From positions 62,001 to 126,000 of the forward strand of contig JAVLUZ010000401.1 in the NCBI GenBank assembly GCA_036768485.1: DNA of 64,000 nucleotides, written 5' to 3'. This document shows positions 44,526-57,171 of the stretch, in pieces (position 1 is the stretch's first letter; each line of letters begins with the position of its first letter). The notes under the pieces are model-generated. The model did no database searches. It saw nothing but the letters and a program-made list of their open reading frames with translations, and was not told the origin of the DNA. The position numbers were made by a program, and so were the translations under genes. Origin of the DNA: Mermis nigrescens. Taxonomy: Eukaryota; Nematoda; Enoplea; Mermithida; Mermithidae.

Positions 44526-45737
44526 TGTCAGGTTCGAAGTGCAACACCTTCCTCTTATCTATTGATATACGCCTAATATAAGGGCCGTGGGAGTTGGGTT
44601 GGTCCCTTCTATGGGATGAATTGATGGGTTAACGCTTCAACTTTTACTTACAATATGTACATGCTTGGAAATACTTATGTACAAATAGTGATATTAAAAG
44701 TGGGATTCGAAATAATGAACAAATAAGTTAATAAGCGTACAAAAAGCGAAAGAGGTTAGGCATTGCTAAAATCTATGACAACGACAATAAAGATACTGAG
44801 CCTTTTGATAGAAAATCAGGGTATCAGCTTAAGAGTCTGAGCGGCAATATGTGATAACAGTGTCAGCTTAGAAAGCTGACTAACGCACTCAGGGCATCAG
44901 CATATAGGTCTGAGCCTCATGGCATCAGCAGTGAAGGCTGAAGCGCGCACTATGGCGTCAACACATTACAAGCTGAGCCCCACACTCGGCATCGGCACAT
45001 CAAAACATGAGCAATTTTAGATTTTTCCGGTTTTATACTGCGCTGCGTATAGCATTTTGGCCAGAGGCTCGTAAAACGTACTTTGACTTGAGCGCTTAAT
45101 TCGGACATTTCTGCTATCCTTTACATGCATGTATAGCTCGCCAAGCATATATTTCATTTGAATTACTGACCCTTTGACCGCGCCGCTTTCTGTCATCGTG
45201 AACTTACATGGTCTTTACGCTACCTTGTGTTACCTTTCTCACCTTTCGCCCTTTTTGGAGCTTATATGCATGTTGACGTGTGTTAATCCGGAAAATCCGG
45301 CTTTTATTGCCCTTGGGTCTTCCGAAAGTCCCCGAACTACTGGGCGCATGTCAGTTTAATCCGTCTTAACTTTGTATTGGGAAAAAGTATTAATTGGTCT
45401 TTATTTTTATGACCTCTGAGCTTTGCAGCAAAGAAGCATTTCATTTTGCAGCATATTAATTCATGCTGCGGCATATTTTATCATGTACTTAAACGCGTAA
45501 ACGAACATAACGCTTAAACGCGCATCTTCTATTTCTCAGTACCGCTGTCACAGATCATTCACACCGTCCATATAATATTTATATAGTGAAACATTCGCGC
45601 TATAACTTTAAATATATTTTATAATAATATGCCTAAACATATAAATCGTATTATTAAATATAATATATCAAAGGAAAATTCACATTCATTGTATGCATAA
45701 AAAGAAAGAGCTGTACAGATTGGGCTCCATCTTGACA
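44526..45737 (-). repeat. 3' LTR (left copy)
   Basis: 1212 bp, TGTCAGGTTCGAAGTGCAAC at the left edge and CTCCATCTTGACA at the right edge. It contains a degenerate array built on GGCATCAGCA...GCTGAGC (about 44810-45015) with one more unit than the other LTR. Confidence 0.85.
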
Positions 45738-45750
45738 CGCCTCCCTTTAG
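45738..45750 (-). other. Polypurine tract of the LTR retrotransposon
   Basis: The - strand reads CTAAAGGGAGGCG immediately 5' of TGTCAAGATGG, the start of the 3' LTR. This position and composition are those of a plus-strand-synthesis primer, and it fixes the element's orientation. Confidence 0.7.
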
Positions 45751-46479
45751 GATCAACCATCCTCGGCTGATGATGGTTGCTGTGGGATGTCGGTTTATCA
45801 AAAGTATTGTTTTCAAATTATTTGATGTCATGTTCCATCTTATTTCGCTAAAATGATGTCATGTCGATTAAGGCAAAATGCTGGATCCAATTAGGTCTAT
45901 ATTGTTTATTGCTTTCTTCTATGATTTCTTCAGATAGGTCAAGCTCCAGTAGAAATTTTATGAGCAGGAGTGAATTTCTGTTTTTCCATACTCGTATAGT
46001 CAAAACCGTTCATTAGAAAGCAGTTTATGGCTGTTGTGTGCTCAGTTTTATTTTGCAATGATGAAATGTCGGCAACATGTTTGATCCATTGCAGGATTTA
46101 GTTTTTATCGATCGCTAACAAAGCATTAATTGATGTTTTTGGTTCCGCGCTTCATTCATTATATTTTATTGGTGCGAATTTATTGCAAGCTCTTGAACGC
46201 GTTTTGGTTTGAGTTATGCCTCAAACACATTAGAGTTCCTGATTTTCTAGCACACTCGTTAGGAGAATTGAGTCTTTAAAACCAATTTTCGCCTTAGAGT
46301 CTTATTGCATCGCTTCTTTTACATACTCGGCGAAAACTGTTATCATTGCTGACCAAAAAATCTCACTTTACCCCTATTAGCTGCTATTGGGGTAATTTAA
46401 CTTTTATGAACTCGGAAATTTTGCAATTTATGTAAAGTTTCTAAATCCAGGTAAAGTAAGTGACTTTCCATTGATTTAA

Positions 46480-47751
46480 TTTAGGTGGTTTCAATATTCG
46501 TCGTCGTTTTATTATGCGTTTTACAGCTTCACTTAAACCACTTGGGGTTGATTTGGGAGCATGGAATACACATGAATTAAAGAACATTTTCGACTTATGT
46601 TCAAATAAGCAAAATAAGCAGTAATCATAAAGATCAGCATAATTATGAAAAGCTTATTTAAAGTCACACCTGGTCCTTTGAGTAAAGAATTAAAAGCAGT
46701 GAAAAACTTTTTTGGCTAAACGATTATCAGTTTTCCATCGCGTTCACTGCATTCTGGACAGCGATTTCGGTCCCATCCCGCCTTATTAGCGTTTCATGAA
46801 TCACACCTGTTTGTAGGGATATTTCAAATGTGCAGTCTATGAATCGATGTGCAGTTTTATTCTTATTTTCGGTTTTGTAAAGACAATCCCGAAAAAGTCC
46901 AAAGGTAGGTCATCCATTCCAGTCGCTTAGTGGTTATCAAAAAACTTATTAGGCGTTTCAAACTGGAAAATGCATTATTTGCTTTCCGATTAAATTAAAA
47001 TAGACTTTCACTAACATGAATGACTCACACGTCTTTTCTCATTCATTTTTGTAGCGAAAACTCGGCATCGTTTTGCAAATAATATATAGTCTCTGAAAAT
47101 TGGATTAAATCTTCCTCCCAGGGAGAACAACCAAATTTCTTTTTAATTCTTTACAGGTAGGTATACTTATGATATATGCCATTAACTTCACGGTTTACGT
47201 TTTTCAGAACATTCACCATTTTTGCAGCTTTACAAGTTTAGGCATGGCCGATGACCTTGGCAAAGAATCCCTACATGGAAGAAGGCTCTTGCCCCTATAA
47301 TGGGGTCTGGGATATGAAAATAAACTGATTAAGTCATGTTTCTTTAGGAATTAATGAAAATTCTAGCCACATTCTTCTCGAAAAGCTCGAAATTTCATTT
47401 TGAAATATTCGAATGTCGAAGTAATTTAAATTTGAATCCACAGGATTGAGATTTTCTTTCTCAATTCTCATAAATTTTGGCACGTGTAATTTACGATAGG
47501 GGAAAACGCTTAATCTCATGGGAGTGAAATCCTGTTACAACTCCCTGCTCTAAGATGAAACGTTTTATGTAGCTCGTTCGACCGCATATTATTCTTTCAT
47601 CAAAAAGACCGCCTGTGGGACGTCTTAAATCCTCATTGATAAGTGAGGGAATAATACTTTGCTTAATGCATTTGCGAAAATCAGGCAAAATTACCGCATG
47701 ACTACTGCGCTTTGCGCCACAAATCGGAAAATTTAATCGAATGCAGCACAA
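46480..47751 (-). pseudogene. Fragmentary frames in the retrotransposon interior (3' half)
   Basis: Separate open stretches on the - strand look protein-like: an 86-codon frame ending at 47491 (with LPDFRKCIKQSIIPSLINED and GLFDERIICGRTSYIKRF), an overlapping 61-codon frame ending at 47334, one near 46720-46890 (LYKTENKNKTAHRFIDCTF) and one near 46470-46560 (TPSGLSEAVKRIIKRRR). None matches a pol domain that I recognise. They could be degraded gag/pol, an extra gene, or chance. Confidence 0.3.
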
Positions 47752-48899
47752 TTCATAAAATACACAAGGGTTAATATCATATGAGCTACTTTAGACAGTT
47801 TAAATGAGTATAAGCTATGGCTTTCTGATCATGGCTGCCACTTTTCTTGATTATCAAAAACATCGGCGCTTAGCGCTTTTATTAACTTCGGAAAACGACA
47901 ATATTTTCAAAATTGTGCGAAACGGCAATATTTGCAAAAACATTAAATTATAGAGTATGCGTATATAACAAAACAATAGCGAAAGTATGTACAGAAAGTT
48001 CGCAAAAATATATGGACTTACTATAAGGCTTGTAAATACAGGTATAAATATTTAGGAATGATAAATAGTATATAGACAATAGTGAATAAAAAGTAAAAAA
48101 TGTGTTTGGTTATAAAGCTAATTGAAATTTTGAGTAGTTTTAAAGATGTTCGGTTTTTTTAAATGAACACATAAACGTATATAAAGCAACATATGTATAA
48201 ACAAAATATTGTGATTAAGTGTACAATATAATAATAAAGTAACGTAATATGATATAGTTTTTGTATTTGATGTATGACAATATAATTAGTAATATATATT
48301 ATAATAATATAATTATGGAAATGTATGCAATATAATTTACAAGGCTTCAACATAAATGAATACAAGCACAATATAAAATTTATAAAAAGTAGAAAAAAAA
48401 CGTTATAATTGAGTTTATAAGTAAGCTGTGGATAAGAGTGACAGGGAAATATTTAGAAATTTTTGTGATTAGTTTAAAAAGATAGGTTGATTCCAAAATA
48501 GATTAAGGTATGCATGAAATTTGGAAAATTATGCAAAAAAAGGACAGTTCTCACCTGATTTGCATTTCCTTTAAATGTTAGATGTCCATGCGTTGGATTA
48601 TCTCGCTTTTTTCAAGGCAACTAGTTGAGCTTTAATCAGATGTTGAATTAAGCTAAGTGAAATAATCCTGTTTATTCGATCGTGGAAAACTTGCTCCTTC
48701 GTTAGTTGTTCTAAGGTTGACTTTGTTTTCATTTTTCTGATCTTTAAACCCTGACAAATTTTTCGTAAAATCCCTTGTATAAATGATAGGCTTTATGAAG
48801 AATTTCCGGTCTTTTGAAAAGTTGGTATCAGCTGATTTCGCAAGCTTTTTGATCTTTTAAATTTCAGGACGGCTTCAGTTCATTTTTTGTGTCGCGTCA

Positions 48900-49130
48900 T
48901 CCCGCCCTACTGGAATCGCATGCTCAAGCTCGGGCACCATAAACCTCAAAAGCAGGTCTAAAAGCAACTTCTAATCGCTGATCGTCGTTTATCATTTTCC
49001 TCGTTAAAGGTGTTTCAGATCTATGAATCAAAAATCTTCCTAATAAAGGAGTATATGTTTCGGTAATCGCTGGCTCCCTTCTCGCACTAGTTCCGAAATA
49101 TTTGGGCTGAAATTAGAGTACTGATTTGCC
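48900..49130 (-). pseudogene. Open stretch in the retrotransposon interior (5' part), possibly gag-derived
   Basis: About 60 codons are open on the - strand (FQPKYFGTSARREPAITETY, later LTRKMINDDQRLEVAFRPAF). It is closed by stops on both sides, lies about 1.1-1.3 kb inside the 5' LTR where gag is expected, and has no zinc knuckle. Confidence 0.3.
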
Positions 49131-49156
49131 CGGTAGTGGGTATTCACGTAATAATC

Positions 49157-49322
49157 ATATTAATACATGTATCTAACTTGAGAAACTCTTATGCCTTTCT
49201 GACCTAAGTAATCGAATATGTAATAATATAGGTTGGTATTAATTATATTAATACATGTATCTAACTTAGGAACTTTTTTGTCCTTTTGACCTAAGTAATC
49301 GAATATGTAATAATATAGGTAG
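49157..49322. repeat. Tandem duplication, 88-bp unit x2
   Basis: ATATTAATACATGTATCTAAC starts at 49157 and 49245, and each unit ends with AATCGAATATGTAATAATAT. It lies within the retrotransposon interior. Confidence 0.85.
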
Positions 49323-50224
49323 GTCTTCCGATTTCACCCTGAAAGAAACGTGTCGAGAAATGTTTGATGGGCTTCAAAAGCTTTTTCTGGACTTTCAAAT
49401 TGAATTGAGTCTAAAAATCTCTAAAGAGCCTGAAGAGTACTTTGAGATACAGGATCAGAAATTCTGGAAGTTTCCGTATCTTCTTGCCCGCTTTTGACTG
49501 CTTTTGAAATTTCTAAACTTGAATCCATGTTTGAAAGAACTTCATTTCTTCAATTTTTCTTCCTTTCACCTCTTACGTCCCTCCAAAAATAAAGAATAAA
49601 TTTATTTGTCAAAATTTGGAAAATAGGTTGCTAAAAATGTTGGCCGGACAAGATTAGCAGAAAAATTGTGTGCACTTTCTGACCAAAATCACGAAAAAAG
49701 GGTTAGGAAAAAATATAATATGATATAATTTGAATATTTAAATATTTATCGGCTTCCTTTTGCCTATTTAATCAATTTTAGTGATTCAGGGGCTATGCTT
49801 TACCCAGGGATTATCACAGCTTGACCAGTTCATAAAAATGTAAATTTAGCAAATCTTTAACTAATTCTCTTTCTGACCTATCACTGGACTATCTGATCAA
49901 TATTCTAACAGAATAGCCCATGTTTCTTCTGGAATCAGAAAACTATTAGCTAAAAGCTTTTTCTGTTCTTTCACTGGACTATTGGAGCAATATTCCAGCA
50001 GCCTACATTCGTCCAGAGACAGAAAAATGATTCTATAGGGAAGAATCGATTTGCTGGGTCGTGATTTAAAATTAATTCAAAGTAAATTCAAAATTCTTCA
50101 GGAGTTCGAGACGTCATTTTTTCTAAATCGTATGTGGAAGAAAAATAAAATACATTTCAGCGGATTCGAAAATCACTTAATTTCTCTGAAGGCTAGAAAA
50201 GGCGATTTTCAGCAGAGAGGCGGA

Positions 50225-50242
50225 TACTACTTTCTGCGCCAC
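50225..50242 (-). other. Primer-binding-site candidate
   Basis: The - strand TGGCGCAGAAAGTAGTAT starts 8 bases after the 5' LTR end. A PBS normally begins with TGG, the complement of tRNA CCA. The tRNA was not identified, so the call rests on position and TGG only. Confidence 0.45.
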
Positions 50243-50249
50243 AAAATTA

Positions 50250-51433
50250 TGTCAGGTTCGAAGTGCAACGCTTTCCTATTATCTATTGATATACGCCTAC
50301 TATAAGGGTCGTCAGAGTTGGGGTGGTCCCTTCTATGGGATGAATCGATGGGTTAACGCTTCAACTTTTACTTACAATTTGTACATGTTTGGAAATACAT
50401 ATGTACAAATATGATATTAAAAGTGGGATTCGAAATAACGAAAAAATAAGTTAATACGCGTACAAAAAGCGAAAGAGGTTAGGCGTTGCTAAAATCTATG
50501 ACAACGACAATAGAGATACTGAGCCTCCTGATAGAAAATCAGGGTATCAGCTTAAGAGTCTGAGCGGCGATATGTGATAACAGTGTCTGCTTAAGAAAGC
50601 TGACTAACGCGCTCAGGGCATCAGCATAGAGGTCTGAGCCTCATGGCATCAACAGTGAAGGCTGAAGCACGCACTATGGCGTCAACACATCACAAGCTGA
50701 GCAATTTTTCTTAGATCTTTCCGGTTTTATACTGCGCTGCGTATAGCGTTTTGGCCAGAGGCTCGTAAAACGTACTTTGACTTGAGCGCTTAATTCAGAC
50801 ATTTCTGCTATCCTTTACATGCGTGTATAGCTTGCCAAGCATACATTTCATTTGAATTACTGACCCTTTGACCGCACCGCTTTCTGTCATCGTGAACTTA
50901 CATGGTCTTTATGCTACCTTGTGTTACCTTTCTCAGCTTTTGCCCTTTTTGAGCTTATATGCATGTTGACATGTGTTAATCCGGAAAAATCCGGCTCTTA
51001 TTGCCCTTGGGTCTTCGAAAAGTCCCCGAACTTCTAGGCGCGTGTCAGTTTAATCCGTCTTAACTTTTTATTGGGAAAAAGTATTAATTGGTCTTTATTT
51101 TTAAGACCTCAGAGCTTTTGCAGCAAAGAAGCATTTAATTTTGCAGCATATTAATTCATGCTGCGGCATATTTTATCATGTACCTAAACGCATAAATGAA
51201 CATAAGGATTAAACGCGCATCTTGTATATATCAGTACCGCTGTCACAGATCATTCGCATCGTCCATATAACATTTTTATAGTGAAACATTCGCGCTATAA
51301 CTTTAAATATATTTTATAATAATATGCCTAAACATTTGAATCGTATTATTAAATATAATATATCAAAGGATAATGCACATTCATTGTATACATAAAAATA
51401 AGGAAGCTGTACAGATTGAGCTCCATCTTGACA
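50250..51433 (-). repeat. 5' LTR (right copy)
   Basis: 1184 bp, the same ends as the other LTR, with scattered substitutions, and one unit of the internal GGCATCAGCA array missing after about 50700. The sequence divergence between the two LTRs shows the insertion is not recent. Confidence 0.85.
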
Positions 51434-51485
51434 CTATGATAGAAAAATAAGATTTAAATTTGACTGCTAAAACCTTGACTTGAAA

Positions 51486-51593
51486 AACTTTGTGGACGAG
51501 AAAGACCCAGGCAAACGACTGAAAACTTGGTATGCTCAATCACTTGTTTCTGTTGATGTGGAGCAATCGTTTTCTCAATACAAAGCAATTTAA
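51486..51593 (+). pseudogene. hAT transposase C-terminus fragment
   Basis: An in-frame stretch reads NFVDEKDPGKRLKTWYAQSL then VSVDVEQSFSQYKAI and a stop. VEQSFSQYK is the conserved hAT C-terminal dimerisation motif, and SVDVE fits the residues before it. The upstream part of the same frame lies before the LTR insertion at about 44410-44520 (FRPDAIKNLNLDKVV). The element lacks the rest of the transposase. Confidence 0.65.
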
Positions 51594-52091
51594 ATCAGAT
51601 TGTCGGCAAAACGGTTTAAAATGTTGAAATTTTAACAAGTTTTTGTTCGATTAGAGTAGTTTCGATAATTGGCGAAGTGAATTTTATGCCTTTAAATTTG
51701 CACACTGACTAGCACACAAAGAGCTGATTTTCGCATACATTGTAGCACACAAATGATTACTTTGTTGCACACAAAATCCGGCCTCTAATTATAATTGATC
51801 TCGAGATTATTATCACAAGGCCTCTCAGAAAGAAATCTTGAGCCGCATTTGAAAGACCACAAAAATTGATTTTAATACGCTCCTTATATACTTCGAGATG
51901 TAGATTTCAATTGCGGGGGAGCACACACATAAATTTTCTAAAGGCTGTTTTGTATCAAATGCCTCGGCTTGAATTTCCGCCGGAAGAATTTTTTGCTCAG
52001 GTTTGCTTGCCACAAGACGTCTATGGGTCCAGGAGAAATATCGGAAGTGGTCAAATTTTGAAATTATAAGCAACCCTGAGATAGGACGTTT

Positions 52092-52690
52092 TTACCTTTT
52101 TCCACATATGTATGTAGACGTTTTAGCTTTTTCAAACTCAAATTTGCCATGACCAGTGCTAAATGAAAATAATTTTTGGGGGCGGCTACTGTGCCGAAGT
52201 TTGCTAGACGCTAGATTTGTTTTTGAATTTCTATCAAAATAGCCCGGTTTGAATACGTAGCATAGAGACATGTTAATGTTTTCTGGCGCTTCGTACACCA
52301 TAAATAAAAATGATGTATTAACAACAGAAATTCGAGGGCATTGGCTAATTTCTGGCTTACAGCAATCCTAACCCCACACTGACCTTGGCGGCCAACTGTT
52401 TGGGTCGATCCACTGTAATGTAAGGTAAATATATCGCCCTGTCGAGGTACTTTTAACCAGCAAGAGCCGGTATCTGGCAGGCGGATTTCGGAGAGGCAAC
52501 AAATGTCCCCGTTGTAGTTATAAAGAGTGGCAGCTAGAAGAGCTTGCTGACCAGATTGTAAAAGCGTCCGAATACCTAAGGCGTTGACATTTAATAACGA
52601 CGAATCAAATAAGTTCAATTCCGCAGTAGCTCTAGAGCACATTGTCGACATATTCAATCAACTTTCAGCTGGATACACGAAGGTGGCGCT
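52092..52690 (-). pseudogene. APE-type LINE, 5' endonuclease fragment
   Basis: The frame 52657-52211 contains LGIRTLLQSGQQALLAATLY, NGDICCLSEIRLPDTGS, then YSGSTQ, CGVRIAVSQKLANALEF: the order NVRTL, D-I-x-x-L-x-E-x-R, YSG, GVGIA of the apurinic-type endonuclease of non-LTR retrotransposons. The catalytic Glu of LSE is kept. The Asn of the NVRT-like start is shifted (NALGIRT). A frameshift near 52300 moves reading into a frame that ends at 52092. No reverse transcriptase follows. RTE or a related clade is likely. Confidence 0.7.
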
Positions 52691-52699
52691 GGTCCTAAG

Positions 52700-54350
52700 G
52701 GCAGACGAGCTCATTTTGATAGTGACGAAAGGCGCCACGTGAAAGCAGAGTTATCCTAGGTAACGAGGGCTGTAGTTTGCGCGTCGTTATCCAATGCCCC
52801 TCACGACAGAGCTAGCAATGCCAAATCTGATGACTCACCTTACGATTTTTCAGACAAGTTCTTCTTAGCGACCTTGAGACAAAGAAACTACTTTTTTGAA
52901 TAATTGATTACGCCGCTTTTAATCTTCTTTTCATAATAATTCATTGTTTTGTGCAAATTTAACCCTAGCGTTCCAGTGTGTTTTATGAAGTCAGATGTTC
53001 CCGTGCTAGGACGCCGTCCTAGCCAGGTTAAGATGTAATTAGTCTCACTCAACATAGCCAATGTTAGTATCTTTCTGTGCGATGTTTTAAGCTCTTTCCG
53101 AATATGTTTGTCATTTTTTGCTGAAGTAACTTTGTAAAAACTTATAACTAAAAAACTGCTACTCTACTTAGGCATAGGCATGAGGTGGACATGCATAAAA
53201 TAAATACAAATAGTATATTTTACTTGACTAAATATATCATTTTAGGACTGTAGTAGCTGATTAAAAAGTAGAAGCCCACCAATCTTGTACTAATCATTGA
53301 CCAAAACTTTTTTGTAATTTAAGTTTTTATGTGATAATCATGAAAATATGCTAATTTTTAGGATGTATAATTTTATTTACTAGCTTGAACATTTCAAATG
53401 CTGTAACTAGGGCTAAAATGAAGCTAGACAAAGTTTTGTAGATCATACAAAACATACAACGAAAAAAACACAGAAAAGTGATTGGCTACGATGCTGTCCG
53501 ACTTCATGGTAACGGGAGGCTTAAGTTCCTACATTTTTCTGATGGTCTCGGACAAAGAAACGAATGTGTATCACTAGATCAAATGCATTAATTGATCCAT
53601 TAAGGTTCACTAGACCCATGATTTCAATAAATCTATCCTTGGACCCGCAAGTCGCTGTGGACTCACCTACGTAATCCGATTCAAATACATAAATAAATTT
53701 ACACACAAATTATCGACCTGATTCAAGAAAATTCTATGAATGAGATTGGATTCAATTAATCGGTTAGAAATTAATGAGGTTGGACTGTAATTTGACCTTG
53801 TAAATACATGGGTACCCTACCTATAGGTCTTTTAAAAGTGCACGGACTGAACTTGCTTTTCCTTTGAATGCAAGTTTGCATTGACTTGTGGGTTGAATGC
53901 TATGTAGGTCTAATAAATCAAATTAAAATCGAAGGTTGCGTATTAACTCTATTTTCCTAAAATTATTGTGCTGCCAATTTTCAGAAATCACGCAGCAATG
54001 TGGCAGTAATAATTCAGTGACAGATTTGAGCACTATTAGATATCAGTCAAATTAAATGATTTAGATAGTGTAATAAGCGAATTTCCGTTTAATGACAATG
54101 CGGTGCAACATCATTGTTTCGCAAATTACATATGTAGGAAGGAACCCAATTATGCATTGGAATTAAATCAAATTTATAATCTATTTCACGAAAACTAGCG
54201 CGTGGAAATCAATTTTCAGCGATGAATCGAACAGCTAAAAAGTGGTTTCTTGGTTGCTTACTGTAACACAATTTTGCATAGTGAAACTTCGGGTCTACGA
54301 TGTTTTGGCGCCAGCAATTTACAAATTATTCTGATTGAATCAATTTTAAA
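52700..54350. other. No gene recognised; one perfect hairpin
   Basis: The first ~250 bp may be LINE 5' UTR (G/C richer, on the - strand side of the endonuclease). At about 53012-53030 GCTAGGACGCCGTCCTAGC forms a perfect short hairpin. The remainder is AT-rich without supported frames. Confidence 0.4.
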
Positions 54351-56498
54351 ATCATAGGTAGCGCGTTAGCGCGTACCTATAATATACTTGGGTACCCCTA
54401 ACACCTGTGCACCCCTACAGCTATAACAGGACACATCTAGAAGGTGCGGTTTTTTTTAAAGATAGATAATAGAAAAATTCGCTGCCCGTGTTTTTTGTTT
54501 TTCTTGAAACTCAAAACTGGCTGTGTAAAGAAGGTGTAAAGTTTTTGTGTAACGTTATAACATAGGATAAATTTTGGGAGGTTTTTTAGGCGGCATGTGG
54601 ACAACTCAGTATTGACTCCTCAAATAAATTAATGGCACAGATTTGTAGAGGAAGGGATGCTCCAAATTGACTTTTTTTTGTTTGTTGAAATTCGCATTAG
54701 TTCTCGAATGGGAGTGTAAAGAGTGCGAAAATCTGAGGGTGAAAAAGCACATTTTGGTCGAGTTTTCAACTTGTTTATGTCTGATACTAACTCCGGTTAT
54801 GAGTTTTTAAAAATGTTTTCTGACAGAAATGTAGAGCGGATCAAGGGCTACAATCTGCTTACAAGCAGACTTTTCTACGCTCAATAGGGAGTTAGGTCCT
54901 GGGGTTTAAAGTTTACACTCTAGTCGATGGTGTAAAAAACAGATTTTAACTAAGAATTCTCTGCCAGCTTTTTCCGCTTATGAGTCGAGCTAAAATGAGT
55001 ATAACAGTAATCAAGCAGCTTTTAGGGGCTACACGTCGCAGCAAACCGCGTTCAAAAAACGCAATATTGAGTTATTTATGGGGGTGTAAAGTTCGAAATC
55101 AGACGTGAAAAATGGGCGAAAAAACACGTTTTTCCCCAATTTTGATTGGTAAATCATATCAAATAATTTTTGCAACAGAATTTTTGCACATAGAAACGTA
55201 CTACGACTCGAAAGCTACAAACTGTACCAAACCGAATTTCTTTACACTCAATGGGGAATACGGTACGGATTTTTAAAGTTTACAATGTTCTGAATGATGG
55301 AAAATATGTCTTTGTTTGGGTTTTGTTCGCCACTTTCTCCTTTCAGAAGTCAGGATAGGTCCAATAGAATAAAAATAAAGTGCCTTATATGGGGTGCATG
55401 TCATAGCGAATCGCGTATGTCTAAACCAATATTAAGCGAGTGTAAAGTCAAGAATGGGGTGCTTTAAACAGGTTTCTGTCTTGTTTCTTTCTGCCAGCTT
55501 CTCCGGTTATGAGTCAGGGACATGATTCTCAAGTCTGTAAATGAACCTGAAACCAAATTCGATACGCAATTTTGGCGCGTATGTTTACACTCAACAGTTC
55601 AGTAAAGTGGTTTAAACCAATGTTAATTTATCCTTACGACATTATGGAGACTTACTATTTTCATAAAAGTTGGTCGTAATATCGAAGCAATATTAAAATT
55701 ACGATTCTGACTAAAATCTTTTTTACACTAGGTGTTAACATATCGTTTACACTACATATTAATCTTCGTTTTAGAGCCTTGCGGAAACCTAATTTTTTCC
55801 TTATGACTAGAAATTTTTAAGGAATCAAGTGTGAGAAGTCGGTTAGACACATTTTTTACACAACAGTGGTGTAAACTGTTTTACACCTAATGTTAATTTG
55901 TCATCAGACCATTGTTGAGACGTGATGTCTTTATAAATGTTGATTGTAATATCCGCGTAATATCAGATTTACGAATCCGACTAAAATCTTCTGTGCATTC
56001 TGTGTATGTAAGTAAACACTGCATATGAACTTTTGACCTAGAGCCTTGCAAAAACATAAGTAGTCACTTGAAACTTTCAAGAAACAACAAATCAAGCAGA
56101 GATATACAGCACTTTTTTCGCCAACTGCCCGCAGAAAATTTATGCCCTCAGAACGATAATGCCAGTGCGTAATCTCTAAAGTGCTGTTTTGTTAGAAGGA
56201 TGCTCGAAGAACTCGAAAAAGTTGTTCTTATTGTTTTTTGTTTCGAGGTTGATGAGAAAAGAAGCAAATTCTTGACTGAACCGTTCGCGAAAAAATGGCG
56301 TTTATTTGTGAGCGGTACTGTACATACAAATACAGTAAATCGAGCTTCTAAATGTCTTGTCAGTCGAGATTTCACAAATTTTTCGGCGCTTCGCGCCGAA
56401 TTTTAGCTACAGTCATAGAAATTTAATTGATTTTTCCGCACAAAATTGTTGGAAATTTCAAAATTTTTTGTAAAAATATTGCGTCAAAAGTGATTCGA

Positions 56499-56740
56499 TA
56501 GTCTGTTTCACGAAACCTTGTGCATGGATCGCAATTCTTCAGTCGATATAAATCGTTTACAAAAGCGGTTCAAATATAAGCAGCGATCATGATAATTGGC
56601 ATAGCATTGGATAAACAAATGGAGTTTTACTGTGCAAAATTTCATTACAGTAAGACGACTAAAAACCACTTTTGTATGTAGCTACCCGAGAAGGTCGAAG
56701 AAAATTGATTTTCATGCACAAGGTTACGTGAAATAGAATA
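56499..56740. mobile_element. Palindromic MITE related to the TAGTCTGTTTCAC family, copy 4
   Basis: It starts TAGTCTGTTTCACGAAACC + TTGTGCATG and ends CATGCACAAGGTTACGTG + AAATAGAATA, inverted for about 28 bp. It is longer than the other copies (about 240 bp) with a different interior. Confidence 0.65.
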
Positions 56741-57171
56741 TGTATAGATAAAAGTATAGACCACACAAAAAGCGTAAAAAACGCGTTTTTGTGCAAAGAG
56801 CAAATTTTTGACATGTTTTTGGTGGTTTTTGTAAAAGTTAGGGTGAAAATCCTAGATCCAGTACCTACCTTGTCGTACCTACTACGTTAGTGCTTACCAA
56901 CATTATTCATACACGCAATGTGATAAATATCATTTTAAAATTTACTGAAACAAGCACGCAATAACATGCAAGAAATTTTCCACATATGTATATGTATTTA
57001 GCTATCTTCAATCATAGCGATTGGGCGAAAATCATTGCGCCCCGTTTGCTACGCAATCTACCCAACTGTAAAGAAATGTCCACTTGAACGACGCATGCAT
57101 TTTACTTTTGAAATGCGTGTTTCTTAGGTCCATTAGCCAGTGCATTGCTGCGGGCAGTCAACTTTATCGGA

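Larger units (their letters stand above)
44526..51433 (-). mobile_element. LTR retrotransposon, 6.9 kb, minus strand
   Basis: Two long direct repeats (44526-45737 and 50250-51433) bear TGTCA...TGACA ends. On the - strand the internal region begins, 8 bases after the 5' LTR, with a TGG-initiated primer-binding-site candidate (50225-50242) and ends with polypurine TAAAGGGAGGCG (45738-45749) directly before the 3' LTR. The target duplication is CCAT/CTAT at best. The 4.5-kb interior is short for a full gag-pol, and no reverse transcriptase, integrase or protease motif could be read, so this is a degenerate or non-autonomous copy. A Gypsy-type origin is suggested by LTR end and PPT style only. 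Confidence 0.75.
44071..51787 (+). mobile_element. hAT-type element (sister of 10510-11284) split by an LTR retrotransposon
   Basis: The left end TAGAGACCGGATTTTGC and right end AAAATCCGGCCTCTA pair with each other and with the ends of the 10510-11284 element. After removal of 44526-51433 the element is ~810 bp, close to the 775 bp of the sister. The flanks TTTATACC and ATTATAAT share a TTATA core (old target duplication). The 81-codon - frame at 44054-44299 is a shadow of the terminal region and also appears, altered, in the sister. Confidence 0.7.

Noticed and set aside
48159..48371. Hydrophobic Tyr/Ile-rich - strand frame
   Set aside because: Very AT-rich DNA (ATATAA-type runs) gives such frames by chance; no start context, copy or motif.
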